A stretch of 64,000 bases of DNA from Flavobacterium tagetis (GTDB lineage: Bacteria; Bacteroidota; Bacteroidia; Flavobacteriales; Flavobacteriaceae). Of this stretch, positions 51,209 to 60,400 are shown in pieces. The translations under genes and the position numbers were made by a program. The stretch's first letter is position 1. The number at the start of each line of letters is the position of its first letter. Below the pieces are notes generated by a model, which did no database searches, was not told where the DNA came from, and worked only from the letters and a program-made list of their open reading frames with translations. The stretch spans positions 170,345 through 234,344 of the forward strand of contig NZ_JAERSF010000006.1 of NCBI RefSeq assembly GCF_016735615.1, written 5' to 3'.

Positions 51209-53095
51209 ATGAAACACAATATATTTTCACGCAAAGCAATTGTTTTAGCAGGCATTACCTGTCTTCTATTACCACTTAATTCCTGTGACAAAGATCTAGA
51301 AGTTACACCCTATTCTTACTTTACCACTTCGAACTTTTTCTCGGATGTAAACGAAGCCAATATGGCAACGCTTGGAGTTTACGAAGCTATGTCATCAATG
51401 GACAGTTATGGATGGAATATTTCATTAATTTTTGATGCTGATACCGATATTGAACAAATGTCGGGAATTGGAGCCGACGACTGGCGTACAATTGCACATT
51501 ATCAAGGGATTTCGCAAACCAACACCTTTTATTTGGCTTGGAGCAAACTGTACGAAGGAATTGATAGGGCAAATGTCGTGATAGAAAGAATTCCGCAAAT
51601 GGAATTGTACACAAACGGAACAGAAACTCAAAAACAACAATTAAACCGTTTTCTTGGCGAAGCTAAATTCCTTCGCGGATTTTACTATTCAGAACTCGTA
51701 CGTTTATGGGGAGATGTGCCATTTAAAACAAAAAGTTCTCAAGCGGGAGATAAACTTAATGGTGCTCTGATAGATCGTCAGGAAATTTATACTCAGGTTA
51801 TAAAAGACATGCAGGAAGCCGCTTTACTTCTGCCAGATCAGATGCCAACAGATGAGCGCATCAATAAATGGGGTGTAAAATCTATGCTTGCCAGAGTAGC
51901 TTTGTTTGCTGGAGGATATTCTTTAGGAGCTGATGGCGTTATAAAACGTCCAGCCAATTATAAAGATTATTATAAAATTGCACAGAAGGAAATCAATGAG
52001 GTTATGGCTCAAAATCCGTACAAATTGAATCCGTCTTATTCTAAAGTATTTAAAAACCAATGTCAGCACGTTTTAGAACCAACAGAAAATATTTTTCAAG
52101 TTGCTTTTTATAATCCTGCAGGGAATATTGGAAATGCACCGTGGGTAGGAAATTTTAACGGCCCAACAACAGCAAGCGGAGTATATCCATCAAATATAGC
52201 ACGATGTCTAGTTCCGAAACCTTTTTACAGCAGTTTTAATGCTGCAGATCAAAGAAGAGATTTCTCAATTGCCACTTATCAGATTAATAATTTGGGGAAT
52301 AAAATTCCGCTTTTGACTACCAATCAGGACGAAAGATGGACCGTTTCAAAATGGAACAGAGAATTTATGACCAATGCAACCGCAGAAAGAGTCTACACAC
52401 ACATCAATTGGGTAATTATGCGTTATTCTGACTTGCTTTTAATGCGTGCAGAAGTAGAAAATGAATTAAACGAAGGTCCAAATGCACTAGCTTACGAAGC
52501 TATAAACCAAGTTCGAAAAAGAGCTTTTGGCGCTGACATTCAAGGAAGTCGAATTGCAATTGACTTAAAAACAAAGGGAACTGGCTATACTAATGCTGCA
52601 AATGTGGTTATTCAAATTACTGGAGGCGGCGGTACAGATGCTGCTGCAGCAGTCGTTAACCTTGCCAGCGGAGGCGTAAATACTATTGCTATGCTTCGTT
52701 CTGGAGATGGTTATACTTCTGTGCCAACAGTAACAATTACTAGCACAGACGGAAAAGGTTCTGGCGCAACTGCCACAGCAAGATTATTGCCTAAACCAAC
52801 AACAGCCGAAATAAACCTGCCAAACGGTCTTGATAAAGTTGCATTTTTTAAAGCCTTACAGCAAGAACGAGCTTGGGAACTTTCTTTTGAAGGAATGCGC
52901 AGAGCAGATTTAATAAGATGGGGAATTCTGGCAGATAAACTAGCTGAAACAAGTGCTGCTGTCAAATTAATTCGTTCAACATACTTTTATCCATCAATCA
53001 CCAATTTTATAACAGGAAAACACGAGTTATATCCTTTTCCTCAGAATGAAACCGATGTCAATAAAAGCATCACGCGTCAAAACCCAAAATACTAA
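51209..53095 (+). CDS. SusD-family lipoprotein with a glycine-rich inserted domain (pair 3)
   Basis: A 628-residue SusD-like lipoprotein with lipobox cysteine C26 (LLPLNSCDKDLE). SusD blocks include EAKFLRGFYYSELVRLWGDV, SDLLLMRAEVENELN and ERAWELSFEGMRRADLIRWG, and the protein ends ITRQNPKY. Between NQVRKRAFGADI and NLPNGLDKVAFFKAL, where SusD proteins normally have a short loop, about 80 residues (450-530) are inserted. They contain GTGYTNAANVVIQITGGGGT and DGYTSVPTVTITSTDGKG, a tandem glycine-rich beta motif like those of phage tail fibres and other surface proteins. The insert probably projects from the SusD surface and may contact the glycan. Confidence 0.92.
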   Translation: MKHNIFSRKAIVLAGITCLLLPLNSCDKDLEVTPYSYFTTSNFFSDVNEANMATLGVYEAMSSMDSYGWNISLIFDADTDIEQMSGIGADDWRTIAHYQGISQTNTFYLAWSKLYEGIDRANVVIERIPQMELYTNGTETQKQQLNRFLGEAKFLRGFYYSELVRLWGDVPFKTKSSQAGDKLNGALIDRQEIYTQVIKDMQEAALLLPDQMPTDERINKWGVKSMLARVALFAGGYSLGADGVIKRPANYKDYYKIAQKEINEVMAQNPYKLNPSYSKVFKNQCQHVLEPTENIFQVAFYNPAGNIGNAPWVGNFNGPTTASGVYPSNIARCLVPKPFYSSFNAADQRRDFSIATYQINNLGNKIPLLTTNQDERWTVSKWNREFMTNATAERVYTHINWVIMRYSDLLLMRAEVENELNEGPNALAYEAINQVRKRAFGADIQGSRIAIDLKTKGTGYTNAANVVIQITGGGGTDAAAAVVNLASGGVNTIAMLRSGDGYTSVPTVTITSTDGKGSGATATARLLPKPTTAEINLPNGLDKVAFFKALQQERAWELSFEGMRRADLIRWGILADKLAETSAAVKLIRSTYFYPSITNFITGKHELYPFPQNETDVNKSITRQNPKY

Positions 53096-53129
53096 GTGCT
53101 TACTAATTTAGAAACCATTCATGTTTAAT

Positions 53130-53168
53130 GTTAATGCAGGGCTTCGGTTCTGCATTAACTATTATTTC
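53130..53168 (+). terminator. Hairpin after SusC/SusD pair 3
   Basis: A perfect 10-base stem, GTTAATGCAG (53130-53139) and CTGCATTAAC (53150-53159), has a GGCTTCGGTT loop. The following TATTATTT run is weak, so read-through is possible. Confidence 0.7.
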
Positions 53169-53219
53169 AAAAAGCAGATTTTAATAAAAAACAGTTGTTT
53201 TTAGCTAAATCTAATATCA

Positions 53220-53237
53220 TTTTGAACAAATTCAAAA
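53220..53237 (+). promoter_or_regulatory. PUL element, copy 3 (upstream of the sulfatase)
   Basis: TTTTGAACAAATTCAAAA is a perfect inverted repeat (TTTTGAA / TTCAAAA, spacer CAAA). It is followed by CTGT, and then after the same 20-base distance as in copy 2 by TATTTTCG (53259-53266), a one-mismatch -7 box. Confidence 0.65.
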
Positions 53238-53258
53238 CTGTAAATAGACAATGATTGG

Positions 53259-53266
53259 TATTTTCG
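53259..53266 (+). promoter_or_regulatory. -7 box of the sulfatase promoter
   Basis: TATTTTCG differs from TAnnTTTG at one position. It lies about 50 bases before the sulfatase start codon and at the same spacing from the PUL element as the SusC pair 3 promoter. Confidence 0.5.
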
Positions 53267-53315
53267 TTTTTAGATTCCAAACATTGAAATAGAAGAATCC
53301 ACCATTAAAATAGAG

Positions 53316-54695
53316 ATGAAATTTCAAAAAAACATATTCGTTTTGTGCCTTCTAGGAATTTTGAATATTCCATTACTAAATCATGCACAAAACATCGACC
53401 GTCCAAATATCCTGATCATCATGACCGATCAGCAAACCGCTGATGCGATGAGCAACGCAGGAAATACAAACCTGCATACGCCAGCAATGGATAAACTGGC
53501 TCAAAATGGAGTTCGTTTTACTAAAGCCTATTGCGCACAACCTTTGTGTTCGCCATCACGTTCTGCTATTATGAGCGGTAAAATGCCTTATGAGACTGGC
53601 TTTATTGGAAATGCACCAGAAAAAGATGGACAATGGCCTGACGATTTATTGATGATGGGAAAAATTTTCCAGAACGGCGGATATAAAACGGGTTATGTCG
53701 GAAAATGGCATCTTCCCGTTCCTACTTCTAAAAAAAGCCAACATGGTTTTGAATATATAGAAAACACCAATTTTCAGGATTACAACGATGCAGCAACACC
53801 TTCTTTTTGCGCCCGATTTATTAAAGAAAACAAAAACGCACCATTTTTATTGGTCGCTTCATTCTTGAATCCACATGACATTTGCGAATGGGCACGTGGA
53901 GAGGACTTAAAAATGGATGTCTTAGAAAGTGCTCCACTTGCAGACCAATGTCCTCCGCTTCCAGCCAATTGGAAAATTCCTGAGCACGAACCCAAAATTG
54001 TACGAGAGCAACAGAAAGTAAGTTTTAGAACTTATCCAACTGTAAACTGGACATCCGATCAATGGCGTCAATATCGTTGGGCATACAATAAACTGATTGA
54101 AAAAGTAGATAGTTATATCGAAATGGTTCTGGCTTCACTCAAAAAATACGGCATCGAAAAAAATACCATAATTGTTTTTACTGCCGATCATGGCGATGGT
54201 TATGCAGGACACAGCTGGAATCAGAAACAAATTCTTTACGAAGAATCGGCTAAAATTCCGTTTATTATTTCAAAAATTGGAGAATGGAAACCAAGCACAG
54301 ACGAAATGTTGGTTTGCAATGGAACAGACATTATTCCAACCATCTGCGGTTTTACTGGAGTTACGAAACCTTCTGATTTAAAAGGAATTGATTTGAGCAA
54401 AAAAATAGCTAACCCAACTTTAAAACTTCGCGACACTTTGGTTATAGAAACCGATTTTGCCGATAACGAAGAACTTTTAGGAATTAGCGGACGCGCCGTA
54501 ATTACTCAAAATTACAAATACATTGTTTACAATAAGGGCAATTTAAAAGAACAACTATTCAATCTAACCACAGATCCAGGCGAAATAACAAATCTAGCTG
54601 TAAACAAAACGTATAAAAAAGAACTGCTTGCCATGCGTCGTTATTTAAAACAATGGTGCAAAAAGAACGGAGATTCATTTCAATCAGGATTATAA
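53316..54695 (+). CDS. Formylglycine-dependent sulfatase (S1 family)
   Basis: A 459-residue exported sulfatase (signal peptide LCLLGILNIPLLNHAQ) that hydrolyses sulfate esters, here probably from glycosaminoglycan sugars. The catalytic CxPSR motif is CSPSR at C78-R82, with C78 expected to be oxidised to formylglycine by a separate maturase not present in this window. Metal-binding motifs include ILIIMTDQQ with D38 and FTADHGDGYAGHSW. GYVGKWHLP carries the usual lysine and histidine. It has some resemblance to heparan N-acetylglucosamine-6-sulfatases of gut Bacteroides PULs, but the sulfate position cannot be fixed from motifs alone. It begins a new transcription unit and is 17 bases before the next lyase. 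Confidence 0.92.
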   Translation: MKFQKNIFVLCLLGILNIPLLNHAQNIDRPNILIIMTDQQTADAMSNAGNTNLHTPAMDKLAQNGVRFTKAYCAQPLCSPSRSAIMSGKMPYETGFIGNAPEKDGQWPDDLLMMGKIFQNGGYKTGYVGKWHLPVPTSKKSQHGFEYIENTNFQDYNDAATPSFCARFIKENKNAPFLLVASFLNPHDICEWARGEDLKMDVLESAPLADQCPPLPANWKIPEHEPKIVREQQKVSFRTYPTVNWTSDQWRQYRWAYNKLIEKVDSYIEMVLASLKKYGIEKNTIIVFTADHGDGYAGHSWNQKQILYEESAKIPFIISKIGEWKPSTDEMLVCNGTDIIPTICGFTGVTKPSDLKGIDLSKKIANPTLKLRDTLVIETDFADNEELLGISGRAVITQNYKYIVYNKGNLKEQLFNLTTDPGEITNLAVNKTYKKELLAMRRYLKQWCKKNGDSFQSGL

Positions 54696-54712
54696 ATCAT
54701 TCAACATAAAAA

Positions 54713-57397
54713 ATGATAACTAAAAAAACATATCCAATAGCGTTACTTCTAATTGCCTTTTCTGCTTTCAGTCAGAAACAACAGGCTGTCATAAAATTAA
54801 CCGCAGAAAAATTACACTCAAGAGTACGCGAATGGCCTTATCCTGTTAATGGCATAACGGTTCCAACAAATGCTCCTGCCCTTCTTTGGCCTGGAACAAA
54901 CGGAAAAGAAATGGTTAAACCAATGGAAAGCGGTAGTGAAGTTAAAGAAGATCCAAATATTGGTAACGTACGTTATAAAGTTATGCTTGCTAGCGATAAA
55001 AACTTCACCAAAAACCTCATTTCCAGCGCAGAACAGCGTTGGGCCGTTTATCCTCTACATCAAGCATTAAAAGCTGGAAAATGGTATTGGAAATATGCTT
55101 ATGCCTTAAAAAACAGCAATCAATGGACATGGTCACCTACTTACGATTTTGTAATTGATGCCAAATATGCAAACGAAAAAGTTTCTCCGCCAGTAACCGA
55201 AGTTTTAAAACGAAATGAAGGAGCACATCCAGTTTTGTGGGATATGCGTACTATTGGGGACGATTTTTATCGCAACAACTTGAATAATCCTGAGGCGAAA
55301 AAGTTTATCGCTTTCGCGGAAAAATTAATGCTGGCTCCTCTTCCAACTGAGAAACCACAACGCGTCATTGATACAACGGGCAAAAATCCTTTAGAGAAAA
55401 AGATTATTATTGAACGAATGTATCATGGTTTTGGAGATGCTGTTGGAACTCCTGTTCGCAATTTATGCATTGCCTATCAGCTTACTAAAGACGAGCGTTT
55501 TATCTTAGATGCCAAACGTAGAGCGATAAACATTGCCAACATGAATCCTAACGGACTGGCAACGGGCGATGACTTTACAGGCGGTGCCGTACTCGAAGCT
55601 TTAGGATGGTTTTATGATGCAGGTTATGAATTCTTATCTCCGCAAGAAAAAGAACTTTTTAAAAACATTATTAAGCTGAGAGCCAAAAGAGTTTACGATC
55701 ATTTGCCTAATCGTTTTGAATTGCACGTAAGCGACAATCACGTTTGGCAGATTACTATGCGAAACCTAGCTATTGCAACTGTTGCGGTTATAAACGATGT
55801 TCCTGAAGCAAAAGAATGGCTTACGTATTTGTATGAAGTCTGGTCTGCGCGTTTCCCGGTATTAGGCACAACAGATGGTGGCTGGCATGAAGGAAACGGC
55901 TATTTTAGAGTTAACTTTAAGTCGATTATTTATCTGTCCCAAATGTTTGGTGATTTTAGCGGAGTCGATTATTTCAAACTGCCTTGGATGCAGAATCTTC
56001 CTTACTATATGCTTTATACACATCCTAATAAATCGGCAAGCACTGCTATTGGCGACATGTGGGAAAATATTCCGTATATCGTAAAAGGTGAAGCTTGGTT
56101 TGCAGACGCGCTTACTTATAAAATTGATAATACGTATTTAAACTGGTATGTTGACGGTATAAAAAGAGATTATTCGAAGTATTATCACGGTACAGATGAT
56201 TATCTTCTTTTCAGACTTTTAAATTTTAAAACCAACCGAAATTTACCTGTTTCATCTCCCACAGATTTGCCAAAAACACGCAAATTTGGAGATGTTGGCG
56301 TTGTTGCCATGCATGAAGATTTGGCAAATGCCGACAAAACATTAAGCAGCTATTTATTCAGCAGTCCGTTTGGTTCTTCTGGACACGGACACGCTTCGCA
56401 AAATGCATTTACAATTAATTATAAAGGAAAAGTAATCTTTGGAGGAACGGGTTATTACAGTAATTTTAGCGACAAACACAATCTTCTCGATTATCGATCA
56501 ACAAAAGCTTATAATACCATTTTAGCAGACAGTTTAAATCAAAAAATTGGTGAAGAAGGTTACGGATGGATTCCGAGAGCGATCTCAGGAAAGCGCATTC
56601 AGTACGCTTTAGGAGATGCAAGCAATGCGTATGGCGAAATTAAAAGTGAATTTTGGCTGAATAGATTTGAACAAATCAAAGTAGTTCCGAGTAAAGAAAG
56701 CGGTTACGGAGAATCTGGTGTAACATTGTACAGAAGACATATGCTGCAATTAGAAGGCGGATATATTGTTTTATATGATGAATTGGAAGCTAAAACTCCA
56801 GTAAAATGGACAACTCAGTTTCATTGTCCTTATTACACAATTGAAGGTCAGAATTCAGAAAACCCAAATCAGCAGCAATTTGCAGTTAAAACCGATTTAG
56901 GAAGTGTTACGGCGAATGTTTATGCTGAAAGTCCGTTAAAAATGGCGGTACACAATCAGTTTTTCGAAGCTGCTGTAAACTGGAATAAAGTGACCAATGA
57001 TGAAGGACAAATTAAAGATTTTAAAGATCAATGGCACGCGGGAATCACTTCTCAGCCAAAACAAAAATTTAGATTCTTAACGATCATTCAGATTAAAGAT
57101 GGAAAAACCGAAGTCATAAAAACAATTTCGAACAAAGATGGATTTATAGATTTACAAGCTGGAAACTGGAATATAAAAGCGCAATTGAACGGAGAAAAAC
57201 CTGCTACGTTGCAAGTTTCAGGAAACGCAGTAAAATCAATGTTTAGCTACGGAAATCTGCCAATTCAATTTGAAGGAAAAAAGTATGCGCCAAAAATTCC
57301 AGAAAGTTCTGTTTTACTTGAAATCGACAATGATAAAGTAAATCGACAAGAAGTTGTAGACGAACTGCCAGATGTAGCCAAATACGACAAAAATTAA
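54713..57397 (+). CDS. DUF4962 / heparinase II/III lyase (PL15-like)
   Basis: An 894-residue exported lyase (signal peptide YPIALLLIAFSAFSQ). The first about 150 residues form a beta-sandwich with a fibronectin-like end (WYWKYAYALKNSNQWTWSPT). A long alpha/alpha-toroid follows, of DUF4962 type, with MYHGFGDAVGTPVRNLCIAY, GAVLEALGWFYDAGYEFL and SDNHVWQITMRN. The C-terminal heparinase II/III beta domain has GSSGHGHASQNAFTINYKGK. Among characterised families this layout and length best fit PL15, which includes exolytic heparan and alginate lyases. An exolytic role on oligosaccharides from the PL12 enzymes would be complementary. PL family is inferred from memory; the lyase superfamily is secure. 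Confidence 0.85.
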   Translation: MITKKTYPIALLLIAFSAFSQKQQAVIKLTAEKLHSRVREWPYPVNGITVPTNAPALLWPGTNGKEMVKPMESGSEVKEDPNIGNVRYKVMLASDKNFTKNLISSAEQRWAVYPLHQALKAGKWYWKYAYALKNSNQWTWSPTYDFVIDAKYANEKVSPPVTEVLKRNEGAHPVLWDMRTIGDDFYRNNLNNPEAKKFIAFAEKLMLAPLPTEKPQRVIDTTGKNPLEKKIIIERMYHGFGDAVGTPVRNLCIAYQLTKDERFILDAKRRAINIANMNPNGLATGDDFTGGAVLEALGWFYDAGYEFLSPQEKELFKNIIKLRAKRVYDHLPNRFELHVSDNHVWQITMRNLAIATVAVINDVPEAKEWLTYLYEVWSARFPVLGTTDGGWHEGNGYFRVNFKSIIYLSQMFGDFSGVDYFKLPWMQNLPYYMLYTHPNKSASTAIGDMWENIPYIVKGEAWFADALTYKIDNTYLNWYVDGIKRDYSKYYHGTDDYLLFRLLNFKTNRNLPVSSPTDLPKTRKFGDVGVVAMHEDLANADKTLSSYLFSSPFGSSGHGHASQNAFTINYKGKVIFGGTGYYSNFSDKHNLLDYRSTKAYNTILADSLNQKIGEEGYGWIPRAISGKRIQYALGDASNAYGEIKSEFWLNRFEQIKVVPSKESGYGESGVTLYRRHMLQLEGGYIVLYDELEAKTPVKWTTQFHCPYYTIEGQNSENPNQQQFAVKTDLGSVTANVYAESPLKMAVHNQFFEAAVNWNKVTNDEGQIKDFKDQWHAGITSQPKQKFRFLTIIQIKDGKTEVIKTISNKDGFIDLQAGNWNIKAQLNGEKPATLQVSGNAVKSMFSYGNLPIQFEGKKYAPKIPESSVLLEIDNDKVNRQEVVDELPDVAKYDKN

Positions 57398-57411
57398 GAA
57401 TAGAAAGTGTT

Positions 57412-57446
57412 TTCTTTTTGTTTAAGTTCTTTTAAAACAAAAAGAA
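57412..57446 (+). other. Inverted repeat upstream of the HTCS gene
   Basis: A perfect 12-base inverted repeat, TTCTTTTTGTTT (57412-57423) and AAACAAAAAGAA (57435-57446), lies in the 77-base gap before the regulator gene. It lacks a downstream T-run, so it is more likely an mRNA structure that tunes regulator expression than a terminator. Confidence 0.5.
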
Positions 57447-57474
57447 GCCAATAACAATTTATAATTAAACCTTT

Positions 57475-60400
57475 ATGAAGAGAACGATTATTCTTTTTGC
57501 GTTTTTCTACATGACTCTTTTCGCCTCGAAAAGTTATGCCCAAGTGCAAGATCGCTATTTCCGAACCATTTCGGTTGATAAAGGCTTGTCGCAGAGTTCT
57601 GTTTTTGCCATTCAGCAGGATACTTTGGGTTTTATCTGGATTGGAACTCAGGATGGATTAAATCGTTATGACAGTAAAGGTTTTAAAGTTTATCGACCAA
57701 TTAAAAACGTTAAAAATAGTCTACAATCATATTACATTCGAAGTCTTTTTACCGATCATAAAGGGCAATTATGGATTGGCGGCAATCAAGGAATTAGCGT
57801 TTATAATTATAATACGGACAGTTTTGCCAATTATCCATTGCCACGAAATATTGGCGAATGGTATATTTCTGCCATTACAGAAGACAATCAGCATAGAATC
57901 TGGGCATCTTCTATAGCTGGCGATGTTTTTGTGCTTTATCCAAATGAAAAGAATTTTGTTCCTATAAAGTTTAATGCGTCTTCACATGAAATCAAAAAAA
58001 TCGCCTACATCGGCATTTGGCAAAAACAGATTTTATTGGGTACAGATGTTGGTCTTTTCCAATTAAATCCTAACTCACATCAGCTTACAAAAATAAATCT
58101 GACTTCAAAAAAGCCCTATATAAATGATGTTTTTATTGAAGGTAAAAAACTATGGGTCGCTACAGAAGGTGAAGGTGTAATTAAATATAATGCCGAGAAC
58201 AGGACTCTAACTTCACTTCTTCATAATACTGCAAGCAATAGCATTGCCGACAATAATATTAGATGCATTAACAAAGATACCGAAGGAAATTTGTGGTTTG
58301 GCACTTTTAAAGGTTTGAGTATTTATAACCTTAAAAACAATTCATTCAGCAATTATTCTCATCAAATCTCACAGCCGTATACTATCAGTCAGAATTCAGT
58401 TCGCTGTATTTTTAAAGACAAACAAAACGGAATCTGGTTAGGAACTTATTATGGCGGTCTAAATTATTATCATAAAAACGATATCAAGTTTAATCTTTTA
58501 AGTCAAAATTTAGGAAACCCATCTTTAAATGATGAAGTTATTGGCGTTATCAAACAAGATTCTAAAGGTAATTTCTGGATTGGCAGCAACGACAAAGGAT
58601 TAAATTATTGGAATAAAAATTCCAATACCATCCGTTATTTTTCTAATAGCGAAAACAATCCAAACAGTTTAAGTTCGAACAATATTAAAGCTATTGAATT
58701 TGACGGCAACGGAAATGTTTTAGTGGGCACGCATAACGGCGGATTGAATATTTTAAATCCGAATACAGGTTTGGTGCAACGTTTTCTCCACGACGAAAAT
58801 AATCCAAACAGCATTGCAGGCAATTTAGTCTATAGTTTACTGAAAGATTCTAAAGACAGAATTTGGGTTGGAACACGATCTGGACTAGATCAGTTTCATC
58901 CTGAAACTAAAACGTTTACGCATATTCATTTGGATAAGGCCGGAAAAAGACCAGCCTCTGATGATATTACTTTTCTCTTTGAAGACAGCAAAAAACGCAT
59001 TTGGATTGGATCCACAAATGGAGTTACGCTTTTTTACCCGGAAACACAATTGTTTGGCAATATAGGTCACGGAAAATTAAGTGATGATATTGTAAACTGC
59101 ATTACCGAAGATAAGAAACACCGAATCTGGATTGGAACGAGAGAAGGATTACGATTGTATGATGAAGCACAAGAATCTTTCATCAGTTTTAAAGCAAGAA
59201 AAGATTTCTTTAAAGAAACAATTTATGGTATAATTCCGGACGAAGACAATTTATGGATCTCTACCAACACAGGATTAATCAAGTTTAACCCAGACAAAGG
59301 TTCTGTACAAACTTTTGATGAAAGCGATGGTTTGCAGAACAAGCAATTTAACGATTATGCATTCTGCAAAGCAAAAGACGGAATGCTGCTTTTTGGCGGT
59401 ATCAAAGGTATTTCGTATTTCTATCCGTCTATGATTAAACAGAGTCCGCTTCCTTTAAAATTAAGTTTTACGGCTTTAGAAGTTTTAAATAAAACGGTTG
59501 CAGTAGATGACGAAACTGATATTTTGGAACAGCATATCGATCAGATTAAAAAATTGGAAATTGGACCAGAATATAAACAGTTCAGCATCTTTTATAATAC
59601 TTTCAACTACATTTCTTCCAACAGAACATATTATTTCTACAAACTTGAAGATGTTGATAAAGACTGGCAAAGAACAGACGAATTGAAGGTAAGTTACAGC
59701 AATTTACCTGCTGGCAAATATAATTTTCAAATAAAAGCTGTTGGTCCAAATGGCGAAATGAGCACTGTGAGAAATTTGCAAATTGTAATACTTCCGCCGT
59801 GGTACAAAACAATATGGTTTTCTTTGTTATTGCTTGCTATAATTGGTACAGCAGTTTATATCGGTTTTAAAATCATTAAAGAAAGAATTCAAGCCGTACA
59901 GCAGCTAAAACTGGAAAGAATTGAGAAGGAAAGAGTGAGTTATATCAACCAGATTAAAATGGACTTTTTTACTAATGTTTCTCATGAACTAAGAACTCCT
60001 TTAACCTTAATTTTAGCGCCTTTAGAAGAATTATTAAAAATGCCATTTGCTGATAAAGTCACAAAAAAGAAACATGAATTAATGTTTATAAACACCAAAA
60101 GACTTTACAATTTGGTTGATCAATTGTTTGAGTTTAGAAAAACAGAAATGGGAACGCGTCCTTTAAAAGTGGGCAAAAGTGATATTGTTCGTTTTACACA
60201 GGAAATTTTTGAATCGTTTAAACCGCTTTCAGAAAAAAACAACATCCATTATACTTTCCATTCAGCCGAAACGCAACTTGTGTTTCTTTTTGATAAAGAT
60301 GCAATGGAGAAAATTTTGTTCAATCTATTATCGAATGCTTTCAAATACACTAACGAAGGACAAAGTATTCATGTGGAATTATTGAAAAAAAATGATTTGG

